From the NCBI GenBank assembly GCA_029262795.1, contig JAJCYT010000030.1:62001-126000 (forward strand): 64,000 nucleotides of DNA, read 5' to 3'. Below the pieces are notes generated by a model. The model did not search any database. It was not told the DNA's origin and saw nothing but the letters and a program-made list of their open reading frames with translations. The DNA comes from Candidatus Fraserbacteria bacterium (GTDB lineage Bacteria > Bipolaricaulota > Bipolaricaulia > RBG-16-55-9 > JAJCYT01). Positions 29,705 to 38,784 of this stretch are shown piece by piece. Both the position numbers and the translations under genes were made by a program. How positions within the stretch are numbered: position 1 is the first letter of the stretch; every line of letters begins with the position of its first letter.

Positions 29705-29733
29705 TTGACTTGCTGGTTTCAAAGGATTAGTCT
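29705..29733 (+). promoter_or_regulatory. Candidate promoter of the helical protein gene
   Basis: TTGACT (29705-29710) is followed after 17 bases by TAGTCT (29728-29733). The -35 is good and the -10 poor. Confidence 0.3.
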
Positions 29734-29768
29734 GAACAAAGACGAATTGGTCAGAGAAAAGGTGGGGC

Positions 29769-30299
29769 ATGAATCACACGATCATCAATGTGCCAGAAGA
29801 AGTCAATGTCAGTTTCAGTGGGTTGAACGAGGTGTTTGGGGAAATTGCTGTCGTTCAGGAAGAATTATTAGACACCGGCCTTTTAGATGAACAAACTCAA
29901 GCTGCACTCAAGCATCTGGTTGGGTTTCAGGCGGTGGTTCGGGCCGCGACTGCGGCTGAAGAATTGAATCAGGCATTGCAGGATTTGGTTGAAACTCAAT
30001 CATCCGTAACCTCATTGGAACAACAAGCTGATGGCCTAATTGATGCATTGCGCAACCACCTTAAAGAGGCCAACACTCAAGGCAAAAAGATGCTCAAGGC
30101 AATGTCAACCGAAGGCAAGGTTCGACGATCTATTTCAGAGTTGTTGGCGATCATGGTCGAATTTTCTGATCAGATTGATGCCACCATCAGCGATATGACA
30201 CAAACTGATGTATTGAAAGACAACGCCATTCAAAGCGCATTGGATTTACGGGATGTGCTGACTCAGCTACGTGATGTGGTGTTGGCCGACGATCTATAA
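29769..30299 (+). CDS. Small all-helical (coiled-coil) protein of unknown function
   Basis: I do not recognise this 176-residue cytoplasmic protein. It has no signal peptide or membrane segment. After a short beta-like start (MNHTIINVPEEVNVSF), the rest is predicted helical with heptad-like spacing of Leu/Val/Ile, especially residues 60-125, and is rich in Gln, Glu, Asp and Ala. It has no cysteine. It looks like an adaptor or oligomerising protein. AAAAGGTGG precedes the ATG. The gene sits between the terminator of the giant surface gene and the convergent murF, whose stop is five bases away, and appears to be its own transcription unit. Confidence 0.72.
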   Translation: MNHTIINVPEEVNVSFSGLNEVFGEIAVVQEELLDTGLLDEQTQAALKHLVGFQAVVRAATAAEELNQALQDLVETQSSVTSLEQQADGLIDALRNHLKEANTQGKKMLKAMSTEGKVRRSISELLAIMVEFSDQIDATISDMTQTDVLKDNAIQSALDLRDVLTQLRDVVLADDL

Positions 30300-30304
30300 T
30301 CAAC

Positions 30305-31681
30305 CTATTTTAACTGGTCCACCAGTTGGTCTAGCGCCATTGAGCGCGAGCCTTTAACCAAAATTAGATTGTCTTCTGCTTTCAAAGATTGATTGATATG
30401 GGATTCCAACTCGTCCATCGAATGCGCAGTTTGTATTTGATTAGGGGTCCAGCCGTGTTTTTTCTGAAGCGTTTTTGCTGTTTCTGCGGCCATGTCGCCA
30501 ATGGTGAAAATCTGTTTGATGCCTGCATCCTGCACCCATCCGGCCACCTGCTGATGGTAGTCGAGTGATTTGGCCCCTAGCTCACCCATGTCCCCAAACA
30601 CGAACACTTTATTTTTTTGTGTTTCAATCTTTGAAAAAGTATTTACCGCTGCCTTGACCGCAGAGGGGCTGGCGTTGTAACAATCATCCACGATGATGCC
30701 CAGTCGAGATGCCTTGCGTTCCAGTCGATGAGGCGAGGCAAAAAACTGGGCCACCACTTCCTGAATAGCATGAGCATCTACACGCATTTCCATTGCTATC
30801 GAAACTGCAGCCAAAATGTTGTATAGATTATGACGCCCTAACAATGGTGAGTGCATGGGCAGGTTGCCATTGGGATGCACCAGCGTAAATGAAAGCCCTT
30901 CCAGGCCCTTGTCCACAATATCCACGGCACGATACATGGCGGCAGTGCGCTTGATCCCAAACTCTACGCGGAAGCGCTGTCCGGTGGCTTTGGAACGCAA
31001 TGAAGGTACATCGGCATTGAGAATCACGATTCCGCCTGCCAGTGGCGAGGCATCGACAATGCCCCATTTTTCCTTGACCAAGTCTTCTTCTGTGTCGAAA
31101 AAACCGCGATGTGCGTCAGTAACAGTGGTGATAACGCTAATGGACGGTCCAAGCATATTGGCAAGCGGTGCAAGCTCTCCAGGTTGTTGAGCGCCAACTT
31201 CAAACACGCCCACATCCGTGCCAAACGGCATGTTGAGGATAGAGAGTGGCAGCCCGATTTCATTGTTGTAATTGCCTGGAGATGCATAGGCTTTCAATCG
31301 GGTTTCCAACATCCGACCAGCGAGGTCTTTTGTGGTGGTTTTGCCCACACTACCGGTGATACCGACCAGCGGCATTTGGAATAAGTTGCGATACGATTTG
31401 GCCATTTGATGTAACGCCGTTAGCGTATTGCCCACAATCACCAAATTGGGATGTGGTGTGCTCTTGGCATAAAATGCTTCGTCAATGATGGCACCACTTG
31501 CACCGCGCGCAAAGGCGTCGTCCAAATATTGATGACCATTGTGATATGTGCCTTTTATGGCAACAAACATCTGGCCCGGCTCAATTGACCGTGAATCGAT
31601 AGAAAAGCCCTCAACGGCTGAGGCTTGGCCTCGAACCAGCTTTCCCTTGGTGGTGTTGACCACCCATTGAGATGTCAACAA
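30305..31681 (-). CDS. murF: UDP-N-acetylmuramoyl-tripeptide--D-alanyl-D-alanine ligase
   Basis: MurF adds D-Ala-D-Ala to the UDP-MurNAc-tripeptide in the cytoplasm, using ATP, as the last cytoplasmic step of the peptidoglycan precursor. The 458-residue protein has the Mur ligase layout: an N-terminal substrate domain (GFSIDSRSIEPGQMFVAIKG), the ATP loop GITGSVGKTTTK (107-118), GNYNNEIGLPLSIL, FEVGAQQPGEL, and a C-terminal domain with VDDCYNASP and FGDMGELG. The start is TTG (31679-31681); no ATG exists in frame after the upstream stop, and an AGGGG lies about seven bases before. It is the last gene of a tatA-sucC-S55-murF operon, with 24 bases to the gene upstream. No other mur gene is nearby. 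Confidence 0.95.
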   Translation of the reverse strand: MLTSQWVVNTTKGKLVRGQASAVEGFSIDSRSIEPGQMFVAIKGTYHNGHQYLDDAFARGASGAIIDEAFYAKSTPHPNLVIVGNTLTALHQMAKSYRNLFQMPLVGITGSVGKTTTKDLAGRMLETRLKAYASPGNYNNEIGLPLSILNMPFGTDVGVFEVGAQQPGELAPLANMLGPSISVITTVTDAHRGFFDTEEDLVKEKWGIVDASPLAGGIVILNADVPSLRSKATGQRFRVEFGIKRTAAMYRAVDIVDKGLEGLSFTLVHPNGNLPMHSPLLGRHNLYNILAAVSIAMEMRVDAHAIQEVVAQFFASPHRLERKASRLGIIVDDCYNASPSAVKAAVNTFSKIETQKNKVFVFGDMGELGAKSLDYHQQVAGWVQDAGIKQIFTIGDMAAETAKTLQKKHGWTPNQIQTAHSMDELESHINQSLKAEDNLILVKGSRSMALDQLVDQLK

Positions 31682-31705
31682 TGCGGCCCCTATCTGGGGA
31701 GATGC

Positions 31706-33694
31706 TTAACAGAAGAATAACTGTGTGCAGCTCTGCTCTTCGGACTCATCGTCCTGCTCGGCCTGCTCAGATTCCTCCTCAGTTATGATCTCCTCATTAT
31801 CCTCTGGTTCCTCTTCAATTTGCAGATTGGTCTCTACTTCTGGTTCTTCGCTCGATTGGTCAATGGTCAAAGACAGACTTTCTTCACCAGTAATCACCCA
31901 ATCGTGAACAGTCTGTACATCTGACGTTGACTCGTTTTCTTCCACATCGTCACTCGCAATGCCCAAAAATTCTGCGGTGAGTTGATCGTTACGGCTGATG
32001 CCTTCAATTAATGTGATGATTTCATCCAAACCTTCAAACACAGGCGCTGAGCCATTGTCTGTGCTGGATTGGCGAGGGCCGCCAAACACGCTCAGAGTCA
32101 CGCGACTAGACTGCACGCCTTCTGGCAAACGCAACATGCCTTCCACCTCAAAGTTGTCACCGCGATAAGGCATGAATTCGGCAGTGTAACGCACAATGTC
32201 GCCCGCTTGATAAGTGTCCTGTTCCGTGGTCAGGCTGACCAAACGGGCAGTGCGCACTTCTGGAATGAAGGTCATGTCCAGATCAATGGTATCGATCATT
32301 GGATCCTGAAATTCATTTTGTGCCAACAGGAACACAATTTGTGCAACTTGTAAGGGGCCTGGCACCGCAATGTCGTTGAAGCTGGCAAACAGGTCGGTGC
32401 GTTCCAAACGGCGTGGCAAACCTGAACCGCGTATGGTGTATTCCACACCCATTGTACCTTGACCCACTTGATTAAAAGCGCGATCCAACAAGGTTAAACC
32501 AGAAGAGAAAACCAAGGATGCCAGGAAGCGATTGTCCTGTACAAAATCGACGCTGTAATGAGAGACATCGCCGGTCATGCCGTTGGTCAGGCGCACGTTC
32601 ATGCGAGCACTGTCGGGCTTGGTGCCCACCATGCCGGCAATGCCCTGGAAACGATCCTGAAACAAGGTGCCCATACGTTCGGTGGTCACACCGAATTTAA
32701 AAGGCACCTGCATGTTGCCCACGGTGTCATAGATGTAAGCGCGTGTGAGGAAATATTCAACGTCACCGGTGAACAAGAAGGAATGGCCAAAACCAAGCAC
32801 CACATCTTCATCACGGTACGTGACGGTACCCAATGCGCCGATGCTCACATCACCATCAGCCAAGGTCACGCCAATGGCACCGCCCGCCTGCAAATCGTCA
32901 ATGCCACGGATGGAACCGATGGGCATGGTTTGACGACCACTGGGCAAGCCGGTGTTGATCATTTGAATTGGATAGCGGTCTTCCAGGCCCATGCTCATTT
33001 CGTTCAAGAAACGGTTGTGGCCGGAGAATTTTTCGAGCTGATCTGAAAAAGACGTTCGCAATTCCTGTGGTAAGCCAGTACTAAACCAGTTAAAGGCGCG
33101 ATCATTCAAGCCGCTGACCAACACTGGCGTGGCAATCGGCATTGCATAATAGCGATCTGGATTTAATTCACGTACTTCTGCAGATGGCAGCCGATCAACC
33201 AATGCCAATTCGGTAAAGCCATTCAATGCAGCTTCGGTAGAAACAGGTTCTACATCAATCACATTTGCCACTTCGGCAGAGGCCAAGGTGCGAGTAGGTT
33301 CAATCAAGTCCAGCATTGGACCAATGGGTGTGATGAGTGCGAAGGGGCTTGGCGAATTGTCAAACGAAATAGCGCGAGACAAGGCGCCAATCATTTTGCC
33401 GTTGACATAAATGGGGCTGCCACTCATGCCTGCTGCCACACCGCCGGACTCGCGGATGGCGTCGCCACTGACACGGACTTCAATAAAATCGTTTAATGTG
33501 CCAGGCGCATCAATCAATGCAATGATTCTTACTTGGAAGGATCGAATTTCGTTGCCGCGAATAATGGTCTTGCCAACGCCTTCCATGCCGATTTCTAACT
33601 CTTCGAACAACATGAACTGATCTTCTGTAGCGCTGGTCAAAGTGGTGGTTGCCAATAGCAACACCAAACCCGCCAAGAGGAATCGTTTGATCAA
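31706..33694 (-). CDS. Exported SpoIVB-type (S55) serine peptidase
   Basis: A 662-residue exported protein with a signal peptide (residues 1-22) and an S55/SpoIVB-like peptidase domain near 30-230. The catalytic serine is probably Ser91 in the signature GVAAGMSGSPIYVNGK. A large beta-rich region follows (about 240-600), then a very acidic tail (about 610-655) ending in SCTQLFFC. SpoIVB itself cleaves a sporulation factor, but homologues are widespread in non-sporulating bacteria and nothing here suggests sporulation. The start is TTG (33692-33694), with a perfect AAGGAGG five bases upstream. It lies ten bases after sucC and 24 before murF. Envelope quality control or processing is a reasonable guess, not shown. 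Confidence 0.85.
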   Translation of the reverse strand: MIKRFLLAGLVLLLATTTLTSATEDQFMLFEELEIGMEGVGKTIIRGNEIRSFQVRIIALIDAPGTLNDFIEVRVSGDAIRESGGVAAGMSGSPIYVNGKMIGALSRAISFDNSPSPFALITPIGPMLDLIEPTRTLASAEVANVIDVEPVSTEAALNGFTELALVDRLPSAEVRELNPDRYYAMPIATPVLVSGLNDRAFNWFSTGLPQELRTSFSDQLEKFSGHNRFLNEMSMGLEDRYPIQMINTGLPSGRQTMPIGSIRGIDDLQAGGAIGVTLADGDVSIGALGTVTYRDEDVVLGFGHSFLFTGDVEYFLTRAYIYDTVGNMQVPFKFGVTTERMGTLFQDRFQGIAGMVGTKPDSARMNVRLTNGMTGDVSHYSVDFVQDNRFLASLVFSSGLTLLDRAFNQVGQGTMGVEYTIRGSGLPRRLERTDLFASFNDIAVPGPLQVAQIVFLLAQNEFQDPMIDTIDLDMTFIPEVRTARLVSLTTEQDTYQAGDIVRYTAEFMPYRGDNFEVEGMLRLPEGVQSSRVTLSVFGGPRQSSTDNGSAPVFEGLDEIITLIEGISRNDQLTAEFLGIASDDVEENESTSDVQTVHDWVITGEESLSLTIDQSSEEPEVETNLQIEEEPEDNEEIITEEESEQAEQDDESEEQSCTQLFFC

Positions 33695-33704
33695 TTAAGC
33701 CTCC

Positions 33705-34850
33705 TTAAGATTTCATCGCAGCTTGGGTGTGGGCCACAATTTGTTCGGCCCCGTCTTCCATGCTGGCAACCGGTGTAATATCCGCTTCTTCGAGCAAGGC
33801 CCGACCTTCGGCTTCATTGGTGCCGGTCAGGCGTACGATCATGGGCACATGAATGCCCAATTCATCACGGGCAGCAATCAGGCCTTTGGCCACTTCGTCG
33901 CCACGGGTGATGCCGCCAAAAATGTTGACAAACAACCCTTCCACCTGCGCATCGGACAGCACAATTTCCAAAGCTTGTTTCATCACTTCAGCCGTGGCGC
34001 CGCCGCCGATGTCCAGAAAATTTGCAGGTTTTCCGCCAGCCAGTGAAACCACATCGAGTGTGGACATCACCAAACCAGCGCCATTTCCAATGATACCAAT
34101 GTTGCCATCCAGTTTGACATATTGTAACCCAACGGCTTCGGCCTTTTCTTCCAGAGGATCGTTGTGAATTTCCCCTCCAAAAGATTGTACCTCAGGCAGG
34201 CGGAAGATAGCCTCATCATCGACCACAAACTTAGAGTCGAGCACAGCCAGTTCACCTGAAGGCAATTGGGCCAGCGGGTTGATCTCTACCAGATTGGCTT
34301 CAAATTTAACAAAAGCTTGATACAGTTTTTGAATGATGTCAGTCAGCGGTTTGAAAAGTTTTTTCTCAACGCCAGAATCAAACAACACTGAGCGAATGAG
34401 ATAAGGGGTTAATCCTAACAACGGATTAATCCAGGCTTTGGCAATGGCATCAGGGTTGTTGGCCGACACTTCTTCGATGTCTACGCCGCCTTCAACAGAA
34501 AAAATAATTACAGGTTTACGTTGGGCGCGATCAAAGGTGATGGACAAATAAAATTCGCGTTCGATGTCCACTGCTTCGGTGACCAGAACGGTTTCAACTT
34601 TTTCACCCTTGATGTCCATGCCCAAAATGTTTTCAGCCTGCTGACGAGCTTCTTCGGGCGTGCTGGCCAATTTGACCCCACCCGCTTTGCCACGTCCGCC
34701 CACCAAAACCTGGGCTTTGACCACAACGGTGTTGTTGATTGATTTGGCGATAGATTCGACTTCATCGAGATTGTGTGCCACCTGACCGGCGGACACAGGC
34801 AACCCCACATTCAGGAAAAGTTCTTTACCTTGGTATTCGAGCAGCCGCAA
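33705..34850 (-). CDS. sucC: Succinyl-CoA synthetase (ADP-forming) beta subunit
   Basis: The beta subunit of succinate-CoA ligase couples succinyl-CoA cleavage to nucleoside diphosphate phosphorylation in the TCA cycle. The 381-residue protein has an ATP-grasp N-terminal half (RLLEYQGKELF, VKAQVLVGGRGKAGGV, EREFYLSITFDR, ANLVEINPL) and the CoA-ligase C-terminal half (FLDIGGGA, NIFGGITRGDEVAKG). I chose TTG 34848-34850 because it gives the expected family N-terminus and has GGGAGG just upstream. The longer in-frame reading overlaps tatA and encodes an unrelated basic stretch. No sucD is visible in the window, which is unusual as the two are normally adjacent. It sits 46 bases after tatA and ten before the S55 peptidase gene. 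Confidence 0.94.
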   Translation of the reverse strand: MRLLEYQGKELFLNVGLPVSAGQVAHNLDEVESIAKSINNTVVVKAQVLVGGRGKAGGVKLASTPEEARQQAENILGMDIKGEKVETVLVTEAVDIEREFYLSITFDRAQRKPVIIFSVEGGVDIEEVSANNPDAIAKAWINPLLGLTPYLIRSVLFDSGVEKKLFKPLTDIIQKLYQAFVKFEANLVEINPLAQLPSGELAVLDSKFVVDDEAIFRLPEVQSFGGEIHNDPLEEKAEAVGLQYVKLDGNIGIIGNGAGLVMSTLDVVSLAGGKPANFLDIGGGATAEVMKQALEIVLSDAQVEGLFVNIFGGITRGDEVAKGLIAARDELGIHVPMIVRLTGTNEAEGRALLEEADITPVASMEDGAEQIVAHTQAAMKS

Positions 34851-34896
34851 CGATCCTCCCTTGGTGCGTTCAAAGTTTTTCTGAGACTTTTTAAAC

Positions 34897-35202
34897 CTAA
34901 GCTTTTTCAGCGCTGGCTTCGGGTGTGTCGTCGTCCGATTTGGCAGCTTTGGTCTCAGTGCTTGCTTTAGTCTCAGCTTTTGCTTTGGCATCAGTGGGGG
35001 AATCTTTTTCTGGCTGATCGGCAATTTCAATTTCTTTGCGTAATGTGTTGGCTTCTTCTTTAAACACCCGCATGCCGCGCCCAATATTGCGCGCCATTTC
35101 AGGTAGTTTTGCGCCACCAAACAGCACCAAAATGATAACAAAAATGATAACCAGTTCGGTGGGGCCTGGGAAGCCGATGAACATTAATTGGCCTGGGCTC
35201 AT
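34897..35202 (-). CDS. tatA: Sec-independent translocase protein TatA/TatE
   Basis: TatA proteins form the membrane-thinning pore of the twin-arginine system that exports folded proteins. The 101-residue product has one N-terminal membrane segment (GPTELVIIFVIILVLFGGAKLPEMARNIG in outline) followed by the amphipathic helix NIGRGMRVFKEEA. Its long charged tail is rich in Lys, Ala, Glu, Asp and Thr. The family hinge Phe-Gly is present. ATG 35200-35202 is preferred over an upstream codon because GGAGGG lies seven bases before it. It is the first gene of the operon with sucC, the S55 peptidase and murF, and has a strong promoter. No tatB or tatC is in the window. Confidence 0.92.
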   Translation of the reverse strand: MSPGQLMFIGFPGPTELVIIFVIILVLFGGAKLPEMARNIGRGMRVFKEEANTLRKEIEIADQPEKDSPTDAKAKAETKASTETKAAKSDDDTPEASAEKA

Positions 35203-35223
35203 GGCAAACCCTCCTTGTTTCGT

Positions 35224-35238
35224 GTGCCGCAAGGGCAC
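35224..35238 (-). other. Small leader hairpin before tatA
   Basis: GTGCC (35224-35228) and GGCAC (35234-35238) can pair around a five-base loop in the roughly 45-base tatA leader, just upstream of the ribosome site. It may be incidental. Confidence 0.25.
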
Positions 35239-35253
35239 CGTAGAGTACGTTTA

Positions 35254-35282
35254 AATGTACCACAAACCCCGACAAGAGTCAA
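35254..35282 (-). promoter_or_regulatory. Promoter of the tatA-sucC-S55-murF operon
   Basis: The minus strand reads TTGACT (35277-35282), 17 bases, TACATT (35254-35259). The same two hexamers at the same spacing precede the CARDB/propeller gene at 49123. Confidence 0.7.
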
Positions 35283-35367
35283 AGCCTTTTGTCTGATGGA
35301 ATCATGATTTAACCTTGTTTCTTGAGCAAGTTGAGAGCAATGATAAAGTCGAAACTTGTGGTAACCT

Positions 35368-35404
35368 TTAAAATGGGGCTGCAGTTTGTGCAGCCCCATT
35401 TTAA
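35368..35404 (-). terminator. Intrinsic terminator of the Asp-box protein gene
   Basis: A 16-base perfect stem (35368-35383 with 35389-35404) with a five-base loop lies 11 bases after the stop of the minus-strand gene. Both flanks end in T-rich or A-rich stretches, so it could work in both directions. Confidence 0.85.
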
Positions 35405-35414
35405 TACCTGAGAA

Positions 35415-38400
35415 TTAACGAAGAATGACCAGTTTGCGGATGTCACTTCTGACAACAGAGCCATCGGTCTTCTGGCCGGAAATGATGTACAGGTAAACGC
35501 CATTGGATAGCGGACGCCCTGTTTCATCAAGCGGTTGAAAGCTCAGTTGGTTGCCTTGAGCTTCTTGTTCAACCACTTTTTGACCTTGTAGATTAAACAC
35601 TTCGATTTTAACTGAGGTCACATCCGCACCAAGAATTTGAACTGTGAAGTTAGACATGCTCAGCTGTGCCACATGGAATGTGGGCTGTGGCTGAGGCGAT
35701 GGCGCAACTGCAGCCGCCGCACGCGTTGAAACAGCCATCTGGATGCCCCCTTCAAAGAAGATTTCCGGCTTCCCTGAAGTTTTATCCAACCAAGTTGCAA
35801 ATAGGCGACCATTGTCATCCACAGCCAAATCCGGAAATTCGGAATCTCCGGCTGTGTTTGAAATATTACTTGGTGTGGCATTGGTGCCATCGGCCACTGG
35901 GTTTTGAATCGCAAAGACATCAAAAGTTCCAGAGCCCGAAGTGCGCCCAAACCAGGAAAGATAAACAATCCCACTACCTGCAGTCATTGCTGGACATCGA
36001 GAGTGGTTGGTGTCTGAGGTAATCATTGTTAATGGCGTAGAAGTAAATGTTGTGGTTGTGGTGCCTAAAGTGCTTACACTCAAAACAACCTGAAAAGTAC
36101 CAGCGATATTTACGGACCAAGCAATGTAGCGTTTGTTATTGTGAGTTACCACAGTGGGACATTCTACGCTGCCAATGGTGGTAGATGTAGGGAGTCCCAG
36201 AGTCGTTAGGTTTAGTGTTACTTCCGTAGGAGTGAAAGTGGTTGAAAAGTTTTCACCTCGGTTGTTGCTGGTTGCTAAGAAAACTGCCTGGAATCCTCCA
36301 GTGGTGGTGAAGCTTCGATTTTGAAACCAGACTACGTCAACGCGAGTTCCATTGACTGAAATATTGGGTTCGAGTGCACTTTGAATATTTCCAGTACCAG
36401 ATGATGTTGAGCTGGATAGAACACGTACCTGAATAGGACTTGCCGATGTATTAATGACACCTGGAGGAGGACATAAATCAGCTTTCGTAAGCGGATCAGT
36501 GGCCACGAAAAAAGTTGAGATTGGCCAGCGAGCGTACAGTACTTGGAATCCTTTGTCCTTTTCATCATAAGACCAAGTTAAGTAGACAAAGCTATCGTTT
36601 ATCGCAATGGAAGGCGTAATGTCATTACGCTCAAGTAAGAGTTCTCCATCAGTTGTGGTGCCATTGAGGTCACAGCCATCTGTTTCAGATGTGGAAGTTG
36701 GATCCAAAACCTTTGAAATGTTCAATGAAGCACCATCGCCAGTAGCTCCCGTATGTTGCTTAAATAAAGTGCCTCCATCATTGCTGTAGGCCATCATGAT
36801 GTCAAAAGTGCAATTAGCACATGCACGTTCTTGCCACACAATCATTACGAAATCTCCAAGAGCAGTAACATCAGGATTTCTTACTTCTCTGAAGCAACCT
36901 GCCGGAGGAGGGGCTCCGATATTTGCACAAGTAGCCTGTGAGAGTGCTACTGGTAGCTCAAAGGTCACACCAAAATTGGTACTTCGCCTGAAGATGATCT
37001 GGCGGCCTGATGCGCCAGTACCACCGTTATCGCTGCGATAGACTGCGTAAACATTGCTGCCTTCTACAGCGATACTTGGCATATCGGATATCCCCAGATC
37101 TTCAGAGATTTGACGATGGTCTGCTGTTGTGTTTGGTAAATTGTTACGATAGTGAATCTTGAATTTGCGTTGAGAGCCACCACTATCATCCATCCATGCG
37201 ATGTGTACACGCCCGTAAAAGGCCGTAACTGAAGGCTGAATGGAGTTACCATCGTCCGAGGTGTTAGAAATCGTTTCAATTTGGGTGAAGGTTTGTCCAC
37301 CATCATCACTTCGGAAAATTAGAATGTTGGATTCATTATTTTCTTCTTCACTCAACACCAGCCAGGCTGTTCCGTCCTTCAACGATAGAGATGGATAGCG
37401 GGTGATGTCGTCCGGAATGACGTTGTTGGTATTGCTGTTGGTGGTAAAACTCACACCATGATTTAGGCTATATGCCGTTTTTACTGTGGATTCTGAATTT
37501 CCTTCTTCGACCCAGGTAGCCAGGAATACATTTCCTTCGGCGACCAATTGCAAGTTGACGATGTTGCCATCACTAACTTCATCAATGGTGGGGTTGGTTG
37601 GCGAGGCGAAGAAGGTTTGACCAGAATCGGTGGAAGTGCGATATTGAATTTCTGTCTGGAAGGTTGTGGCGGTAGTGTTGATGGTTTCCGGCCATGCTAC
37701 CACCACAGATCCGCCGCTCACGGCGATATCCGGGCAAAAGGCTTCTTCCTGCTGCATTACCAAACTGAGCGTCTGCACGTCGGTGAAGGAATTGCCCCCA
37801 TCCATACTCATGCTGTAAAAGACATTGAACGCATCGATTGTGGTGGAAGCACCACCAGTGGAAATCACGCGATTGTCGAGCCAAGCAATGTGGACGTTGT
37901 TGCCGCTAGTGGCAATAGCTGGGCAACGAGCATCACCTTTGGCAGCAGGGTCACGCACTTGTTCTGTACCTGTAGTGGGAGGCATGCTAAGTCCACCGAT
38001 GGGGTTAAAACTCAAACCGCCATCGTTGCTGATCACCCCAAAGACCTTGGAGTGACCATTCAAGTTTCCAGCGGCAGCTTGTGCCTGCGACCAAATAACA
38101 TACACGTTGCTAGCAGACACGGCCAAGTCCAAATCCGTCGGGGATCGAAACAACGTCAATGTAGCAGGGTCAACTGTTTCTATTACATCAGATAAATTCA
38201 TTGTCTCTCGCCAGTTAAGGCCGCTGTCTACGCTGCGACGGAACAACACTTGGGTTTCCGCTACACCGTTGACAAAGGCATCACCACGCCAGGCGAGATA
38301 AACATCACTGCCTTCCGAAGCAATGTGAGGCAGATCGGATTCGCCAATGGTGTCGCCAATAATTTGGGGTGTGCTGAATTGTGCCAATGCAACCGCACCA

Positions 38401-38450
38401 AATATGAAGACGAAAATAAATTGCAGTAAAACAATTTTCAGGTTTTTCAT
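35415..38450 (-). CDS. Secreted Asp-box (BNR/sialidase-like) protein with FlgD/T9SS-like C-terminal tail
   Basis: A 1,011-residue exported protein. ATG 38448-38450 starts a signal peptide (MKNLKIVLLQFIFVFIFGAVALAQ); GGAGG lies 11 bases upstream. At least nine Asp-box motifs of the S-x-D-x-G-x-T/S-F/W type are visible (for example SVDSGLNW, SNDGGLSF, SMDGGNSF, STDSGQTF, SDDGGQTF, SNDGGTLF), spread over two beta-propeller-sized halves. Asp-boxes are structural and occur in sialidases and many non-enzymatic propellers. I see no sialidase FRIP motif, so I do not call an enzyme. The last 80 residues resemble a FlgD Ig-like or type A sorting tail (IEVFNLQGQKV, LSNGVYLYII, RKLVILR), suggesting cell-surface sorting. 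The gene has a terminator directly downstream. Confidence 0.8.
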   Translation of the reverse strand: MKNLKIVLLQFIFVFIFGAVALAQFSTPQIIGDTIGESDLPHIASEGSDVYLAWRGDAFVNGVAETQVLFRRSVDSGLNWRETMNLSDVIETVDPATLTLFRSPTDLDLAVSASNVYVIWSQAQAAAGNLNGHSKVFGVISNDGGLSFNPIGGLSMPPTTGTEQVRDPAAKGDARCPAIATSGNNVHIAWLDNRVISTGGASTTIDAFNVFYSMSMDGGNSFTDVQTLSLVMQQEEAFCPDIAVSGGSVVVAWPETINTTATTFQTEIQYRTSTDSGQTFFASPTNPTIDEVSDGNIVNLQLVAEGNVFLATWVEEGNSESTVKTAYSLNHGVSFTTNSNTNNVIPDDITRYPSLSLKDGTAWLVLSEEENNESNILIFRSDDGGQTFTQIETISNTSDDGNSIQPSVTAFYGRVHIAWMDDSGGSQRKFKIHYRNNLPNTTADHRQISEDLGISDMPSIAVEGSNVYAVYRSDNGGTGASGRQIIFRRSTNFGVTFELPVALSQATCANIGAPPPAGCFREVRNPDVTALGDFVMIVWQERACANCTFDIMMAYSNDGGTLFKQHTGATGDGASLNISKVLDPTSTSETDGCDLNGTTTDGELLLERNDITPSIAINDSFVYLTWSYDEKDKGFQVLYARWPISTFFVATDPLTKADLCPPPGVINTSASPIQVRVLSSSTSSGTGNIQSALEPNISVNGTRVDVVWFQNRSFTTTGGFQAVFLATSNNRGENFSTTFTPTEVTLNLTTLGLPTSTTIGSVECPTVVTHNNKRYIAWSVNIAGTFQVVLSVSTLGTTTTTFTSTPLTMITSDTNHSRCPAMTAGSGIVYLSWFGRTSGSGTFDVFAIQNPVADGTNATPSNISNTAGDSEFPDLAVDDNGRLFATWLDKTSGKPEIFFEGGIQMAVSTRAAAAVAPSPQPQPTFHVAQLSMSNFTVQILGADVTSVKIEVFNLQGQKVVEQEAQGNQLSFQPLDETGRPLSNGVYLYIISGQKTDGSVVRSDIRKLVILR

Positions 38451-38784
38451 CGGGTCTAAAACCTCCGGGTTCAAAATCAATTCATTAGGGTCATAGTAGA
38501 AATCACTGATAGACGTCTACGTAATCTGAAACACGCGAATTTTCAGAGTTGTTCACAATCTCATTTTTGTAAGAGCTTGGACGAAATAGTGATAAAGCTC
38601 AATAGGAGCCAATTTTGCATGCTCTGTCGTGAAGGCAAAAAAAACGGTTATTGGATGAAGGTTTAAGTGTATTGACGCCATTGTCCGAATTTTAAAAGGC
38701 CATGTGTCCAAGCCAAATGTGACCGCTTCCTGTCCAAATAGCGTGGGGTGATGAGTGTTACCGGGACATACGTCACATTGAAGC
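38451..38784. other. Intergenic region upstream of the Asp-box gene
   Basis: This 334-base gap separates two minus-strand genes. It should hold the promoter of the Asp-box gene and the end of the DUF2062/AsmA transcript, but I find no convincing promoter or terminator. A ten-base palindrome TAGACGTCTA (38510-38519) is the only regular element, and it may be chance. No ORF here has a ribosome site. Confidence 0.4.

Noticed and set aside
29573..29890. ORF with GTG start and a perfect AAGGAGG just after the giant gene
   Set aside because: It reads through a strong terminator and overlaps the next gene out of frame; the product is low quality. The ribosome site may be a relic of a lost gene.
34851..35141. 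N-terminal extension of SucC by 97 residues
   Set aside because: It overlaps tatA in another frame and is a basic, family-foreign stretch; TTG 34850 gives the normal N-terminus.
37548..38195. A 215-codon plus-strand ORF inside the Asp-box gene
   Set aside because: It is a shadow of the real gene; its composition is atypical (His, Arg, Gly rich) and it has no ribosome site.
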